Shown piece after piece: positions 31,782 to 40,628 of a stretch of DNA of 57,500 bases; positions within the stretch are counted from its first letter, which is position 1, and each line of letters opens with the position of its first letter. Made by a program: the position numbers and the translations under genes. Source of the DNA: Symbiodinium natans (Eukaryota; Sar; Dinophyceae; Suessiales; Symbiodiniaceae). The notes beneath the pieces were generated by a model that was not told where the DNA came from, ran no database searches, and worked only from the letters and a program-made list of their open reading frames with translations. The stretch is from the NCBI GenBank assembly GCA_905221605.1, contig CAJNDS010002035.1:130001-187500 (forward strand), read 5' to 3'.

Positions 31782-31929
31782 ACCAAACCCTAGGCCCTAA
31801 AACGAGAAGCCCGAAAGCATAGAGCCCACAACTGTAACCCTAAACCCTAAACCCTAAGCCCTAAACCCTAAACCCTAAACCCCAAACCCTAAACCCCATA
31901 ACCCAATAAACCTAAACCCTCTTCGCAGT

Positions 31930-32001
31930 TCAGGTGGGCTACGGAGGACCCCAGGTGCCTGGGGCCCAAGCAATCTCGCCGCGGTTGAAGGCCCCGGCAT
32001 C
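31930..32001 (+). CDS. Exon-like island, unknown
   Basis: After TTCGCAG it reads VQVGYGGPQVPGAQAISPRL and on to KAPAS. It lies between two CCCTAAA tracts. No family was recognised. Confidence 0.35.
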
Positions 32002-32160
32002 CTAAACCCTAAGCCCTAAACCCTAAACCCTAAACCCTAAACCCTAAACCCTAAACCCTAAACCCTAAACCCGAAACCCTAAACCCTAAACCCGAAGCCC
32101 GAAACCCTGAACCCTAAACCCTAAACCCTAAACCCTGAACCCTAAACTTGCAGGGTCCTT

Positions 32161-32290
32161 AAGGGAGGAGGTTGTTCATAGGGGGTACGTGCCTAGGGAA
32201 CCTTAGGAAGCTTAGGGAACCTTAGGAAGGAAGTGTGGGAAGGATTCGGGACACTTGGGGTTACATACCCCCCTTGAACCCCCCCTCCCT
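32161..32290. mobile_element. MITE-like inverted repeat, family D, copy 2
   Basis: GGGAGGAGGTTGTTCATAGG pairs with CCCCCCTTGAACCCCCCCTC. The core GGGAACCTTAGGAAGCTTAG is the reverse complement of the core of the copy at 21544-21667, so the two copies lie in opposite orientation. Confidence 0.75.
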
Positions 32291-32528
32291 GAGGAGCCCT
32301 ATAACAAACCCTGAGCCCTAGGCTCTAGACCCTATAGGGTTTAGGGTTTAGGGTTTAGGGTTTAGGGTTTACTGTTTAGGGTTTAGGGAGCCCTGAACCC
32401 TAAAGCTTAAACGCTACCCCTGGATGGCGAGTAGAATAATGTTAGGGTCCCTTTAATAACCCCCCCCCCCCCCCCAAATCTTGTTTTGGTCCCCGGGGTT
32501 TGGAGGGGTGGAAAAAAATTGACTGCAG

Positions 32529-32596
32529 TGGGCACTTTGGAGGCCAGGCTGCGTGGCGATCGGCTGAGCCAGGTGTGGCTTATGCGTCTTTTGCAG
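32529..32596 (+). CDS. Exon-like island, unknown
   Basis: Bounded by CTGCAG on the left and CAG|GTCTCG on the right, it reads GTLEARLRGDRLSQVWLMRL then LQ. It is leucine-rich and amphipathic. No family was recognised. A minus-strand frame also crosses it. Confidence 0.5.
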
Positions 32597-32810
32597 GTCT
32601 CGGTTTTTTTTCCGTCACGGGGTTCGGCCCTCAACCCTAAACCCTAAACCCTAAACCCTCAACCCGAAACCCTAAACCCTAAACCCTAAACCCAAACCCT
32701 AAACCCTAATCCAGAGGTTTTAGGGCTCAAGCCTGGGCTGTTCGGGATTGGATGACTGGCGATTGCCGAAAGGGATTGGATGAGGGGCGATTTCCGGAAA
32801 TGGAGGGGGG

Positions 32811-32949
32811 GGGTACCTTACCTGGAGGCCCTTTTGACTTAGTAGGGTTGGTAAGATGGGATATGGGGATTATAGTAGGGTTCCTTGGAGATACTAAGTA
32901 GACTTACTAAGTCAAAAGGGCTTCCAAGTGGTGTCTTCAAGGGGTTCCC
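32811..32949. mobile_element. MITE-like inverted repeat, family C
   Basis: The arms share GGCCCTTTTGACTTAGTA and TACTAAGTCAAAAGGGCTTC at opposite ends, about 60 bp apart. A partial relative (GGAAGCCCTTTTGACTCA) is at 25644-25661. Confidence 0.8.
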
Positions 32950-33880
32950 CTATCTGCGGAAGGAAGCCCTTATATTCATCTCCTCGAAACCGATGCATGT
33001 GATGGCAGGTTCTTGAGAAATGCCCAACAGCTGCCTCATACCCTACACAACAACCCAACACCCTAAACCCTTAATCCTAAACCCTTAACTCTACACCCTA
33101 AAACCTAAACCCTAAACCCTCAACCCTAACCCTAATGATTTCGTTGACCCGCGCCCCTTGCGCAGACCTGGGTTGTTCCTCTGCTGCTCGTGGAGCCTGC
33201 AGCCCAGTCAGTAGGGTTTAGGGTTTGGGGTTAGGGTTTAGGGTTTAGGGTAAGTTTAGGGTACAGGGTTTATGGTTTAGGGATTGAGGATTCAGGGTTT
33301 AGGGTTTAGGGACTGAGGGTTAGGGACTGAGGATTTCGGGTTCAGCGTTTGGGGACTGAGGGTTCAGGGACTGAGGGTTTAGGGTTTAGGGCTTAGGGTT
33401 TAGGATTTGGGGACTGAGCGTGTAGGGTTGAGGCTTGAGGGTTTGGCGAGTGCTTTGTTTCCGGGTTCCAAGAATGCTGTAGAATTCGCGTCGTGCTCAC
33501 CTGCCTTTTCTTGCTAAGGGGTAGTCTCGAACAGTAGCGATGTAGAAGGGCCATTCACATCCCTGGTTCTTAGCAAGGCACCGTGTATGTCCCGCTTTCA
33601 GCTGTTTCGGGGATTCTATATGATACCTTGTCCCTTCATTCCGTACTAATAGCCTGTAGGTCCATTCATTTCGTACTAATAGCCTGTAGGTTCCTCTGGA
33701 AAGCCGGAAGGGAAGGGGGCTTTGAGTCGCGCTGATGTAGGCCAGGATTTGGGGGTTGCGAGGCTGCGTCCTTCCCTGACCTGCGCCTAGCCTCGAAACC
33801 ACGCAAGCCCCTAAAAAAGGCTGAGCCTTCCCTTAAACCCCTAAACCACTGAACCATACGACAAACCCTACACCCGAAAC
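32950..33880. other. Tract and repeat-rich stretch, little coding
   Basis: Degenerate CCCTAAA at 33060-33135 and degenerate TTTAGGG with GACTGAGG units at 33213-33440. A 27-28-bp direct repeat (CGTACTAATAGCCTGTAGGT core) lies at 33636-33690. 33168-33207 may be a small exon (TWVVPLLLVEPAAQ after GCGCAG). Confidence 0.5.
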
Positions 33881-34020
33881 AAACAAAAACCTAAACCCTA
33901 AACCCTAAACCCTAAACCTTAAACCCTAAACCCTGCACCCTAAACCCGAAACCCGAAAATCTGAACCCTACACCCTAAACCCTCAACCCTAAACCCTAAA
34001 CCCGAAACCCTGAACCCTAA

Positions 34021-34068
34021 ATCCTCTCCATCTTCCTGGTCGAGGCCGCTCCGGCGCCAGCGGACTGA
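34021..34068 (+). CDS. Possible terminal exon
   Basis: Reads ILSIFLVEAAPAPAD then TGA, directly after a CCCTAAA tract. No AG acceptor is visible at its left edge, so the border is unsure. Confidence 0.3.
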   Translation: MLSIFLVEAAPAPAD

Positions 34069-34204
34069 GGTGGCCGAAGGCTGGGGTGGGGAGTTTGGTG
34101 TTCTTACTTGGAGGTTTAGGGTTTAGGGTTTAGGGTTTAGGGTTTAGGGTTTAGGGTTTAGGGTTTAGGGTTTAGGGTTTAGGGTTTAGGGTTTAGGGTT
34201 TAGA

Positions 34205-34287
34205 TACCTATGAACCAATTATAGCTGTACTTGTAACTGTACATATAACCATATAAGGGCACGTAAGGGGCTTATAAGTAACTTAGT
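34205..34287. mobile_element. MITE-like element, family E, copy 2 (shortened)
   Basis: Shares ACCAATTATAGCTGTAC, AACTGTAC and CATATAAGGGCACGTAAGGG with the copy at 16924-17047. It sits at the right edge of a TTTAGGG tract. Confidence 0.65.
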
Positions 34288-34468
34288 ACAGGAGTTTGGT
34301 GTTCTTAAGGATTCTTGGTTTTCAGGCTTTCAGATATGGGGGTTTACGAGAAGAAGGGTTCCCGAATATAGTCCCCCGAATCGCAGGATCCCCTCACAAT
34401 ACGGACCCCAATAAGGTACCCCCAATCTCGCAATCCCTTATATTTGCAAGGGCTGGGATCTACAATTA

Positions 34469-34613
34469 TGGGTTTCCCTACTACCCCCTCTATACTACCC
34501 CCCCCTAGGTTCCCTTCTTAAATACCTTAATTCAGCTTAACTATCCGACAATAGCCTTAACTACCGGAAGAACCTCGGGGGGGTAGTACAGAGGGGGGGT
34601 AGTAGGGGAACCC
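34469..34613. mobile_element. MITE-like inverted repeat, family F
   Basis: Arms of about 44 bp (TGGGTTTCCCTACTACCCCC at the left, GGGGGTAGTAGGGGAACCCA at the right) enclose a 56-bp A/T-richer loop. The arms pair almost perfectly. Confidence 0.85.
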
Positions 34614-35155
34614 ACAATACAACTTCGAAGATTGGGAGGCCGATGCTCAAACTGTGCCTTCAGGATTTCGGGTTCGGGAATTGCGACCCTAGGGTGTAGG
34701 GTTTAGGGTTTAGGGGTTTAGGGGTTTAGGGGTTTAGGGTTTGGGGTTTGGGGTTTGGGGTTTCCCTGCTCCCCAGAAACAGCCTGAAACGCCACTTTGA
34801 GGACTGAAGCCGGCCGAAAACCCGAAGCCTTGAGCCCTAGCCCGGCTTTGGTGGTTTAGGTTTAGGGGTTTGGGGTTTGGGGTTTAGGGTTTGGGGTTTA
34901 GGGTTTGGGGTTTAGGGTTTGATGTTCTGACCCTTCTCAGGCTGGTGGAACGGTTTGGCCTTGACAGAAGACCACACGCAGGACCTTTGTTTTGTTGCTG
35001 CAGCCGCCAGCGTTTTCTGTAGCAATCTCGCCTTCACAGTCAGGCTGAAAGCCTAAACTGGCCCTAAACCCTAAACCCTAAACCCCAAACCCCAGACCCC
35101 AAACCCAAAACCTTAAACCCTAAACCCTAAACCCGAAACGCAGCCTTTGCTGCAG

Positions 35156-35243
35156 GATCAGCGAAACACGAGCATCAATGTCGGCCCCAGACTCGGAGTC
35201 AGACATTGGGACGGTTCGTTCCGTAGGAGCCGCGCCGGCCCTG
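35156..35243 (+). CDS. Exon-like island, unknown
   Basis: After TGCTGCAG|G it reads ISETRASMSAPDSESDIGTV then RSVGAAPAL. It is Ser/Ala-rich and probably disordered. No family was recognised. Confidence 0.45.
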
Positions 35244-35539
35244 AAAACCCCAAACCCCGAACCCTGAACCCTAAAACCCAAAACCCTAAACCCTAAACCC
35301 CAAACCCCAAACCCAAAACCCTAAACCCAGAAGGGATTTGATAGAGGTAGTGCTCGGTACAGCGCACCCGACAAACCCCCGTGCGCCCCGAAGGTTCCAG
35401 CACTGTGCTTCGGTTTCCCAAGCTTTCGCTGGACCGCTGGCGCGGGCCTGAGAAAATAAAGATCCTCTTTGGGTTTAGGGTTTAAGGTTTAGGGTTTAGG
35501 GTTTAGGGTTTAGGGTTTGGGCTTTAGGGATTGGGGTTT

Positions 35540-36680
35540 AGGATTCTTATTGGTCGCTTCTCTAGCATGTATTCCCCGTTTGGGTTCCTTGTCATAAGGC
35601 GGGTTCTACTATTTAGGGTACCCAACAAGGGCCCATGATTTTGAGAACTCACCCCTTGTGTACAGCATGCTATGAGCATTTGCTTTGCAATTGGAGATCA
35701 GTCCTCGCGCTGCGCATCACATTCGCTGCCCTAAGGCCGAAACCCTAAACCCCAAACCACGAACCCTAAACCCTAACCAGCCTAAACCCTAAACCCCAAA
35801 CCCTAAAGCCTAACCAGCCAAAAGCGCTAAGCCCTACACCCGAGTCTGCCACCAGAAGGTGGATCCACTCGCAGCGTGGGGTTGCCAGCAGCGCCGCCAG
35901 CTCCAAATGGGCTCCTCAGCAGATGTTGCAACATTTGCGGCTTCAGGTTTACGGTTTAGGCAACGGTTGAGGCTTTAGGGCTTAGGGTTTGGGGGTTTGG
36001 GCTTTAGTGTTTAGGGTTTCGCATGTAGGGGGGGTGTACTTGAAGGTTCACGGGTGGTTTAGGGTTTAGGGTTTAGGGTTTAGGGTTTAGGGTTTGGGGA
36101 AGTAGGGGATATGGGTAATGAAGGCATTATAACCCTACTTAGAAGTGCCCATGAACCCCACCCCGACGCACTTTCCGTGGGCTCGGCGCCGAGGTTCAGC
36201 TGGATGCCAGGCCAGGGGGCTCCTCAAAAAAGGGGTCCGTCCGAAGCCGATGTACGGGTTTCAGAAAGTTAGGGTTTAGGGTTTAGGGTTTCGGGTTTAG
36301 GGTTTAGGGTTTAGGGTTTAGGGTTTAGGGTGTAGGGTGTAGGGTTTAGGGTTTAGGGTTTAGGGTTTAGGGGGGGGGGGGATTACCTATCAAACTGTTA
36401 GCCGTGCCCGAGTTCCACAACAAAAGTTGCTGCGTCGATGGCATCTGGCGGCAGCTGTAGGAGCCCTTCCTTCTAAACAACAAACCCGAAACCCTAAACC
36501 CCAAACCCCAAACCCCAAACCCCAAACCCCAAACCCCAAACCCCAAACCCCAAACCCTAAACCCTAAACCCTAAACCTTAAACCCTAAGCCCAACTCCAT
36601 CTTGCCCCCCTTTGGCAGGTTGGATGCTTCGGGTATCTACTCGGGTCAGTGGGCCCTCTTCCCGGGACTCTGCAAGCTGA
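35540..36680. other. Tracts and short islands, no convincing gene
   Basis: TTTAGGG at 36057-36095 and 36268-36372, and CCCCAAA/CCCTAAA at 36480-36592. Short open islands at 35850-35935, 36155-36250 and 36618-36676 (LDASGIYSGQWALFPGLCK after GGCAG) may be exons, but none has two clear splice sites and a family. Confidence 0.4.
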
Positions 36681-36682
36681 GA

Positions 36683-36916
36683 CTGGCTGGTTCTCAGCAG
36701 GAATGAGGGAATGAGGTACCCTATATATTCCCTGAAATGGTATTTCTAGGATATAATCCCTGAAATGGTATTTCTAGGATATAATCCCTGGAATGGTATT
36801 TCTAGGATATAATCCCTGAAATGGTATTTCTAGGATATAATGCCTGAAATGGTACTTCGAGGATATAATCTGGTATTTCTAGGGCCCCAATTCCCTCATC
36901 CCTGCGAAGAACCAGG
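36683..36916. mobile_element. MITE-like family A, copy 3, with expanded core
   Basis: Ends match family A (CTGGCTGGTTCTCAGCAGGA and CCCTCATCCCTGCGAAGAAC). The core has five copies of a 28-bp unit around GATATAATCCCTGAAATGG, absent from the other copies, so a minisatellite has grown inside the element. Confidence 0.85.
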
Positions 36917-36968
36917 GGCAAGGGTGTGCCAACCGCCTTGTGTCGAGTGAGGCGCGCGCTCCGCTGAG

Positions 36969-37103
36969 GTCGAAGAGGACCTACGCTGGCCGCTGGACTC
37001 CACCGCCCTTTGGCCGAAGAAGCCTCAAACGCCCTCAGTCGCCGATTTTCTGATCTTGAAGCCCTGGTGCCCCGAAGCATGCAGCCTGCAATCCTACGTG
37101 CCC
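36969..37103 (+). CDS. Exon, unknown
   Basis: After GCTGAG|G it reads VEEDLRWPLDSTALWPKKPQ then SVADFLILKPWCPEACS, open to TAA at 37101 in the adjoining tract. No family was recognised. The overlapping minus-strand frame is less natural. Confidence 0.5.
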
Positions 37104-37283
37104 TAAACCCTAAACCCTAAGCCCTAAGCCCGAAACCCTAAACCCTAAAGCATGAACCCTGCACCCTGAACCCTAAACCCTAAACCCTGAACCCTAAACC
37201 CTAAACCCGAAACCCTAAATCCTAAACCCTAAAACCTAAACCCTAAACCCTAAATCCTAAACCCTAAACATCTGCGGCACCGA

Positions 37284-37352
37284 GGTCTTCACGCTGGCCG
37301 GTGGCACCAGCTTTCTCTCCATGGTCTCACCCGAGGCCCCCTCCAAGGCCGG
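37284..37352 (+). CDS. Exon, unknown, ending at a GTTTAGGG donor
   Basis: After CCGAG|G it reads VFTLAGGTSFLSMVSPEAPS then KAG and stops exactly at GTTTAGGG. This is the last + strand island before the LTR element. Confidence 0.5.
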
Positions 37353-37631
37353 GTTTAGGGTTTAGGGTTTAGGGTTTAGGGTTTAGGGCTTAGGGTTTAG
37401 GGTTTAGGGTTTAGGGTTTAGGGTTTAGGTTTAGGGTTTAGGGCTTAGGGCTTCGGGCTTAGGGTTTGATGGTTTGACGGTTTGAGCTGTTTGGGGCTTG
37501 GTATTTGGGGTTTTGGGGGGTGGGCGTTTTCTAGAAAAACCGCCCCAAGCCGTTTTCAAACTCCTAAAAACCTTTAAACAACCTGAGGCTCGAAAGGCCG
37601 GTGAACCCTTTACAAGGTTTAGGGTTTAGGG

Positions 37632-37850
37632 TGCGGAGCTGCAGTTTGTATTGAAGAAAAGAGTTGGTGTAGAAGGATAAAGGGTCAATGTACCCGGTAC
37701 TATTTTTTGGCTCAAGATCGGGCCATGCGCCTAGTGAACAAAGGGTGCTTGGTGTTTTGGGTTGGTTTGTTGTTTGTTGGTCCAGGGGATCAAGGGCTTC
37801 TGTTGGGGTTGACTGTTTTGTTCCCTGTCCTCCTTCGGTTGCCCCCCGTA
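37632..37850 (+). repeat. Left LTR (219 bp)
   Basis: Identical to 46075-46293 except GG at 37787-37788 where the right copy has AA. It contains TATTTTTTGG, the spliced-leader-like segment, and a pyrimidine-rich end (37819-37848) followed by TAG. Dinoflagellate promoters often use a TTTT box, so transcription start here is plausible but unproven. Confidence 0.95.
37694..37716 (+). promoter_or_regulatory. Spliced-leader-like sequence in left LTR
   Basis: Ends TTTTGGCTCAAG, identical to the last 12 nt of the conserved 22-nt dinoflagellate spliced leader. It begins CCGGTAC, close to the leader start CCGTAGC. It is not followed by a GT donor (ATCGG follows), so it is not an SL RNA gene. A relict leader reverse-transcribed from a trans-spliced mRNA fits better. 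Confidence 0.6.
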
Positions 37851-37851
37851 G
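37820..37851 (+). promoter_or_regulatory. Possible trans-splice acceptor at the LTR end
   Basis: A pyrimidine-rich run (TTCCCTGTCCTCCTTCGGTT, then GCCCCCC) ends in GTAG|G at 37848-37851. It lies 65 bases before the first ATG of the interior. In a dinoflagellate this would be a reasonable spliced-leader addition site. Confidence 0.35.
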
Positions 37852-37865
37852 GTTATGAGCCCAAG
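37851..37865 (+). other. Primer-binding-site-like sequence (half tRNA-Met type)
   Basis: GGTTATGAGCCCAAG directly follows the LTR. It complements the anticodon stem-loop (CAU) of a methionine tRNA rather than its CCA end. Drosophila copia uses the same region (GGTTATGGGCCCAG) and is primed by a cleaved initiator tRNA-Met. The two differ mainly by one A/G change. Confidence 0.6.
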
Positions 37866-37915
37866 TTAGGTTCCCTGCGTTTTGTGTTTCGGTTTTAGGG
37901 TGGTAGCTTGAAGCA

Positions 37916-38167
37916 ATGGCCACCAATTGGTTACAGACTGGTACGGCATCATCAAGCTCCAATGTGGGCGATCAAGGTGAAGGTGGTGTCAAAAGGTCTG
38001 CAACGGGTGAAAAAGTGGTTCCCAATGCGGAAGCTCTGGTTGATGCTGGTGGTATGCGTGGCGAAGAGAAGCCGGTGGTGGAAGGACTGGAAGACCAGAT
38101 GGAAGTAGCTTTGCTACGCCTTCTGAGCAAACATGGGCTTTGTCTTCGAAGCTGCGGAACCTGCTGA
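37916..38167 (+). CDS. Element ORF a: N-terminal segment
   Basis: The first ATG after the primer-binding site, 83 codons, low-complexity and charged (GEGGVKRSATGEKVVPNAEA). Its end reads EVALLRLLSKHG. ORF b continues the same amino-acid style one frame over, so these are probably one protein broken by a frame change at 38127-38167. No domain was recognised. Confidence 0.6.
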   Translation: MATNWLQTGTASSSSNVGDQGEGGVKRSATGEKVVPNAEALVDAGGMRGEEKPVVEGLEDQMEVALLRLLSKHGLCLRSCGTC

Positions 38168-40628
38168 ATCAACGGGAGCGTCAAAAACAAGCTCCTCTAC
38201 ATCGAAGATGGTGGAGCAAGAGTGCCAGACAGAGCTGGTTGGGGATGTTATCCCTGTTTCCAAGCGAGCTCGCAATCAAGTGAGCTTCGCGACTGAAAGT
38301 GGTGATCTGTCGACAGGTGAAGCGGAGGAAACTGCGCCTGTTGCTGCGACAAAAAGCAGTAGCCTCTTTACTGGGGACGCAGAAGGAGTCGTTCCTGTTG
38401 CTATGGTGATGAGTGAAGGAGAAATCCTGGAATTGGAAGCAGCGAGAATACGGCAGGAGTCAGAGGAAGACTTAGATGCTGCTGGGGGAGGCGAATTGTC
38501 TCAAGCTGCTGACTTTCCAATCATCGACTGTGATGGGAAGACGTGGGAGCGCCATTTTCATGAAGATGGAAGAGAGTATCTGAACTGCTTGAACACTGGA
38601 GATACCCAATGGGTGTTGCCTAAGAAGACTGGAGTGGCTGGAAACAGTGAGGTGTCAGGTGTTGGAATGGGCGTTGTCCCTGTGGCAGATGAGCCAGCAC
38701 TGGGTACTACCTCGTCCTCGTCACCTACTGAGTCTTTTAGAGCACAGCAGGGTAGCTTGGAAAGTGTGAACAGCGGTGTAAATAGTGTAAGTGAAAAGGA
38801 TTTTTCCTCTACTATCGGGGATAGCGGTCTTAGGGGTGGTGGTGACGCCCAGACCTCGGGTTCTCCTGAAGAGGAAGGAATTTCTGGAAACCAAGCAAAC
38901 ATCGCTGGAGAACATCTGGATCGGGAAGAAACGGAAGCGCTTTCTGAGGGTGTGGCAGCGGTGGAATCGGTGGGTCCAGAGGACAAAATGCCCAATGCGG
39001 AGATTGGAACTGTGTCGGCTGCAGAAGAGCGAGTGGTGGATGTGGTACCTGTCGTTCAGGAAGGTGGTCCTGGAGATTTGGATGACGGAGGGAAAAATTC
39101 GTGCGTTACGACTGAGGAGGTCTCTTCGTTTGGTGCCGAGAATTCTGCCATTCAAGGGAAAAAGGAAGCTTCTGAAACTGCTGGAGACACGGTTGATCGG
39201 GAAGATGAGGCCTGGAGCGCCAATGAAGCGCGGGTCAATGTGCCAGATAGTACCTGGAGTGCAGAAAAAGCACGGGTTGAGGCGCATATGGTGTCACGTT
39301 CCGCGGATGACTGCAACAATGGGGCGCAGGTCTCCGTAGCAGCTGACGATGGAGGTTCACAGGTGGACGCACTGGTGCAGCCTGAAGTTAGCAGCGAGGA
39401 ACGGAATAGCGAAGGCTACACCGGAGCCAATGTGGCAGCTGTGGTCAACGACAGTGGTGATTCTCTTTTGGAAACCATGGAGCCAAAGGAGCCTGCGGTG
39501 GAAGAAAATATGCCTACCGCGGATGACCAATCCAACAGCCCTGTAGTGGAAGAAAATTTGCCTGCTGCAGAAGGTTTGAAAAAAGACTCCAATGGTGGGT
39601 CCGCTCCCAGGAAGGGAGAAGTGTTGCCATCTGAAAGCTTGCCGGAAGTCGACACCGAGCGAGCTGTAACGGATGAGGCAAAGCCATTGGCTGAAAAAGA
39701 GGATGGTTCTGACCTCCAGGAGCACAAGGTGGATGAGCTTGTGGGACTCGTGGAGCAGGACAAGCAGCTTGCCCCCAAGGTGGAAACAAGGGACGTTCCG
39801 GGAGCCGAAGAAACAATTCCGGTTTCTGAAGAACCAATGAAGAAAGTGCCCAAAGAGGGAGCCTTGGATACACCTGGGAAGCATTTCTACCAAAAGGGAG
39901 ATCGGATCAATGGTCTAGTGCGCTGCATCAATGTACATGGAGCCTTTTTGGACCATGGCGATATAGATGTATTAATTCCTGCGGAAGGGAAAGATACACA
40001 TCCTTTCAAAATTGGTGACACTGTCAATGGAACAGTGGAAAGGGTGGATGATGATGGTACCGTGATCTTGGACACCTTCCTGGTTTTGGAAGAGGATGAG
40101 GAGGACTCCTCTTCGACGCTGCGCAAATGGAAAGACAGCGGCTGGGGTACATGGTGGACAGGCTCATGGCACGCTGGTCAATGGTACCAAGGTTCCGACG
40201 GTCAATGGGACTGGAAGTCGGAAGAACGGCAGTCCCGCGAGTGGTTTGCCGATCCAGGAATATCCTCTAAAGAACAAGAGGAAGCTGTGCAGAAGCAGCT
40301 CTATGGAGAAAAGATCTATAGAACTCTTCTGGAAGATGAGACAGTGGATAAGGCCTATGTGGGCAAAATCACTGGGATGTTGCTGAGTCGTCCAATAGAC
40401 GAGATTATGGAGTGTGTCGCAGATCATGCATTCCTGAACACTGAGGCTCGGCGTGCATACAGCATCTTGCAAAGTGATGGTTGGAAGCCCGATGGTACAG
40501 AATGTGCAGGTTTGGAAAAACAATCACCTTTTCCCGGAAGCAGTACCACAACGCGCTCTACGAACTGGCACGCAAGAAGAGGAGATTTAGTGGACCAGTC
40601 GTGGGTGAAGCGGTGGCAATGTTGCTAA
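38133..40628 (+). CDS. Element ORF b: WW, S1 and PABC/MLLE domain protein
   Basis: 831 codons. A WW-like domain lies at about residues 131-163 (TWERHFHEDGREYLNCLNTG then DTQWVLP, two Trp 23 apart). WW folds bind Pro-rich ligands. Residues 165-580 are acidic and low-complexity. An S1 OB-fold RNA-binding domain is at about 585-650 (GDRINGLVRCINVHGAFLDH, then DIDVLIP and IGDTVNGTVERVDDDGTVIL). A Trp/Gly/Ser-rich linker follows (WGTWWTGSWHAGQWYQGSDG). A PABC/MLLE domain is at about 711-780, with EAVQKQLYGEKIYRTL and KITGMLL, the hallmark of the poly(A)-binding-protein C-terminus that binds PAM2 peptides. V/I-PV motifs recur six times (VIPV, APV, VVPV x3, TIPV). The final 40 residues after about 40500 look out of frame, and ORF c takes over. 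Confidence 0.85.
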   Translation: MGFVFEAAEPAESTGASKTSSSTSKMVEQECQTELVGDVIPVSKRARNQVSFATESGDLSTGEAEETAPVAATKSSSLFTGDAEGVVPVAMVMSEGEILELEAARIRQESEEDLDAAGGGELSQAADFPIIDCDGKTWERHFHEDGREYLNCLNTGDTQWVLPKKTGVAGNSEVSGVGMGVVPVADEPALGTTSSSSPTESFRAQQGSLESVNSGVNSVSEKDFSSTIGDSGLRGGGDAQTSGSPEEEGISGNQANIAGEHLDREETEALSEGVAAVESVGPEDKMPNAEIGTVSAAEERVVDVVPVVQEGGPGDLDDGGKNSCVTTEEVSSFGAENSAIQGKKEASETAGDTVDREDEAWSANEARVNVPDSTWSAEKARVEAHMVSRSADDCNNGAQVSVAADDGGSQVDALVQPEVSSEERNSEGYTGANVAAVVNDSGDSLLETMEPKEPAVEENMPTADDQSNSPVVEENLPAAEGLKKDSNGGSAPRKGEVLPSESLPEVDTERAVTDEAKPLAEKEDGSDLQEHKVDELVGLVEQDKQLAPKVETRDVPGAEETIPVSEEPMKKVPKEGALDTPGKHFYQKGDRINGLVRCINVHGAFLDHGDIDVLIPAEGKDTHPFKIGDTVNGTVERVDDDGTVILDTFLVLEEDEEDSSSTLRKWKDSGWGTWWTGSWHAGQWYQGSDGQWDWKSEERQSREWFADPGISSKEQEEAVQKQLYGEKIYRTLLEDETVDKAYVGKITGMLLSRPIDEIMECVADHAFLNTEARRAYSILQSDGWKPDGTECAGLEKQSPFPGSSTTTRSTNWHARRGDLVDQSWVKRWQCC

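Noticed and set aside
32718-32732. Second spliced-leader relic (AGGGCTCAAG)
   Set aside because: Only CTCAAG and adjoining bases match, and the TTTTGG part is absent. GTGGCTCAAG at 49908 fails for the same reason.
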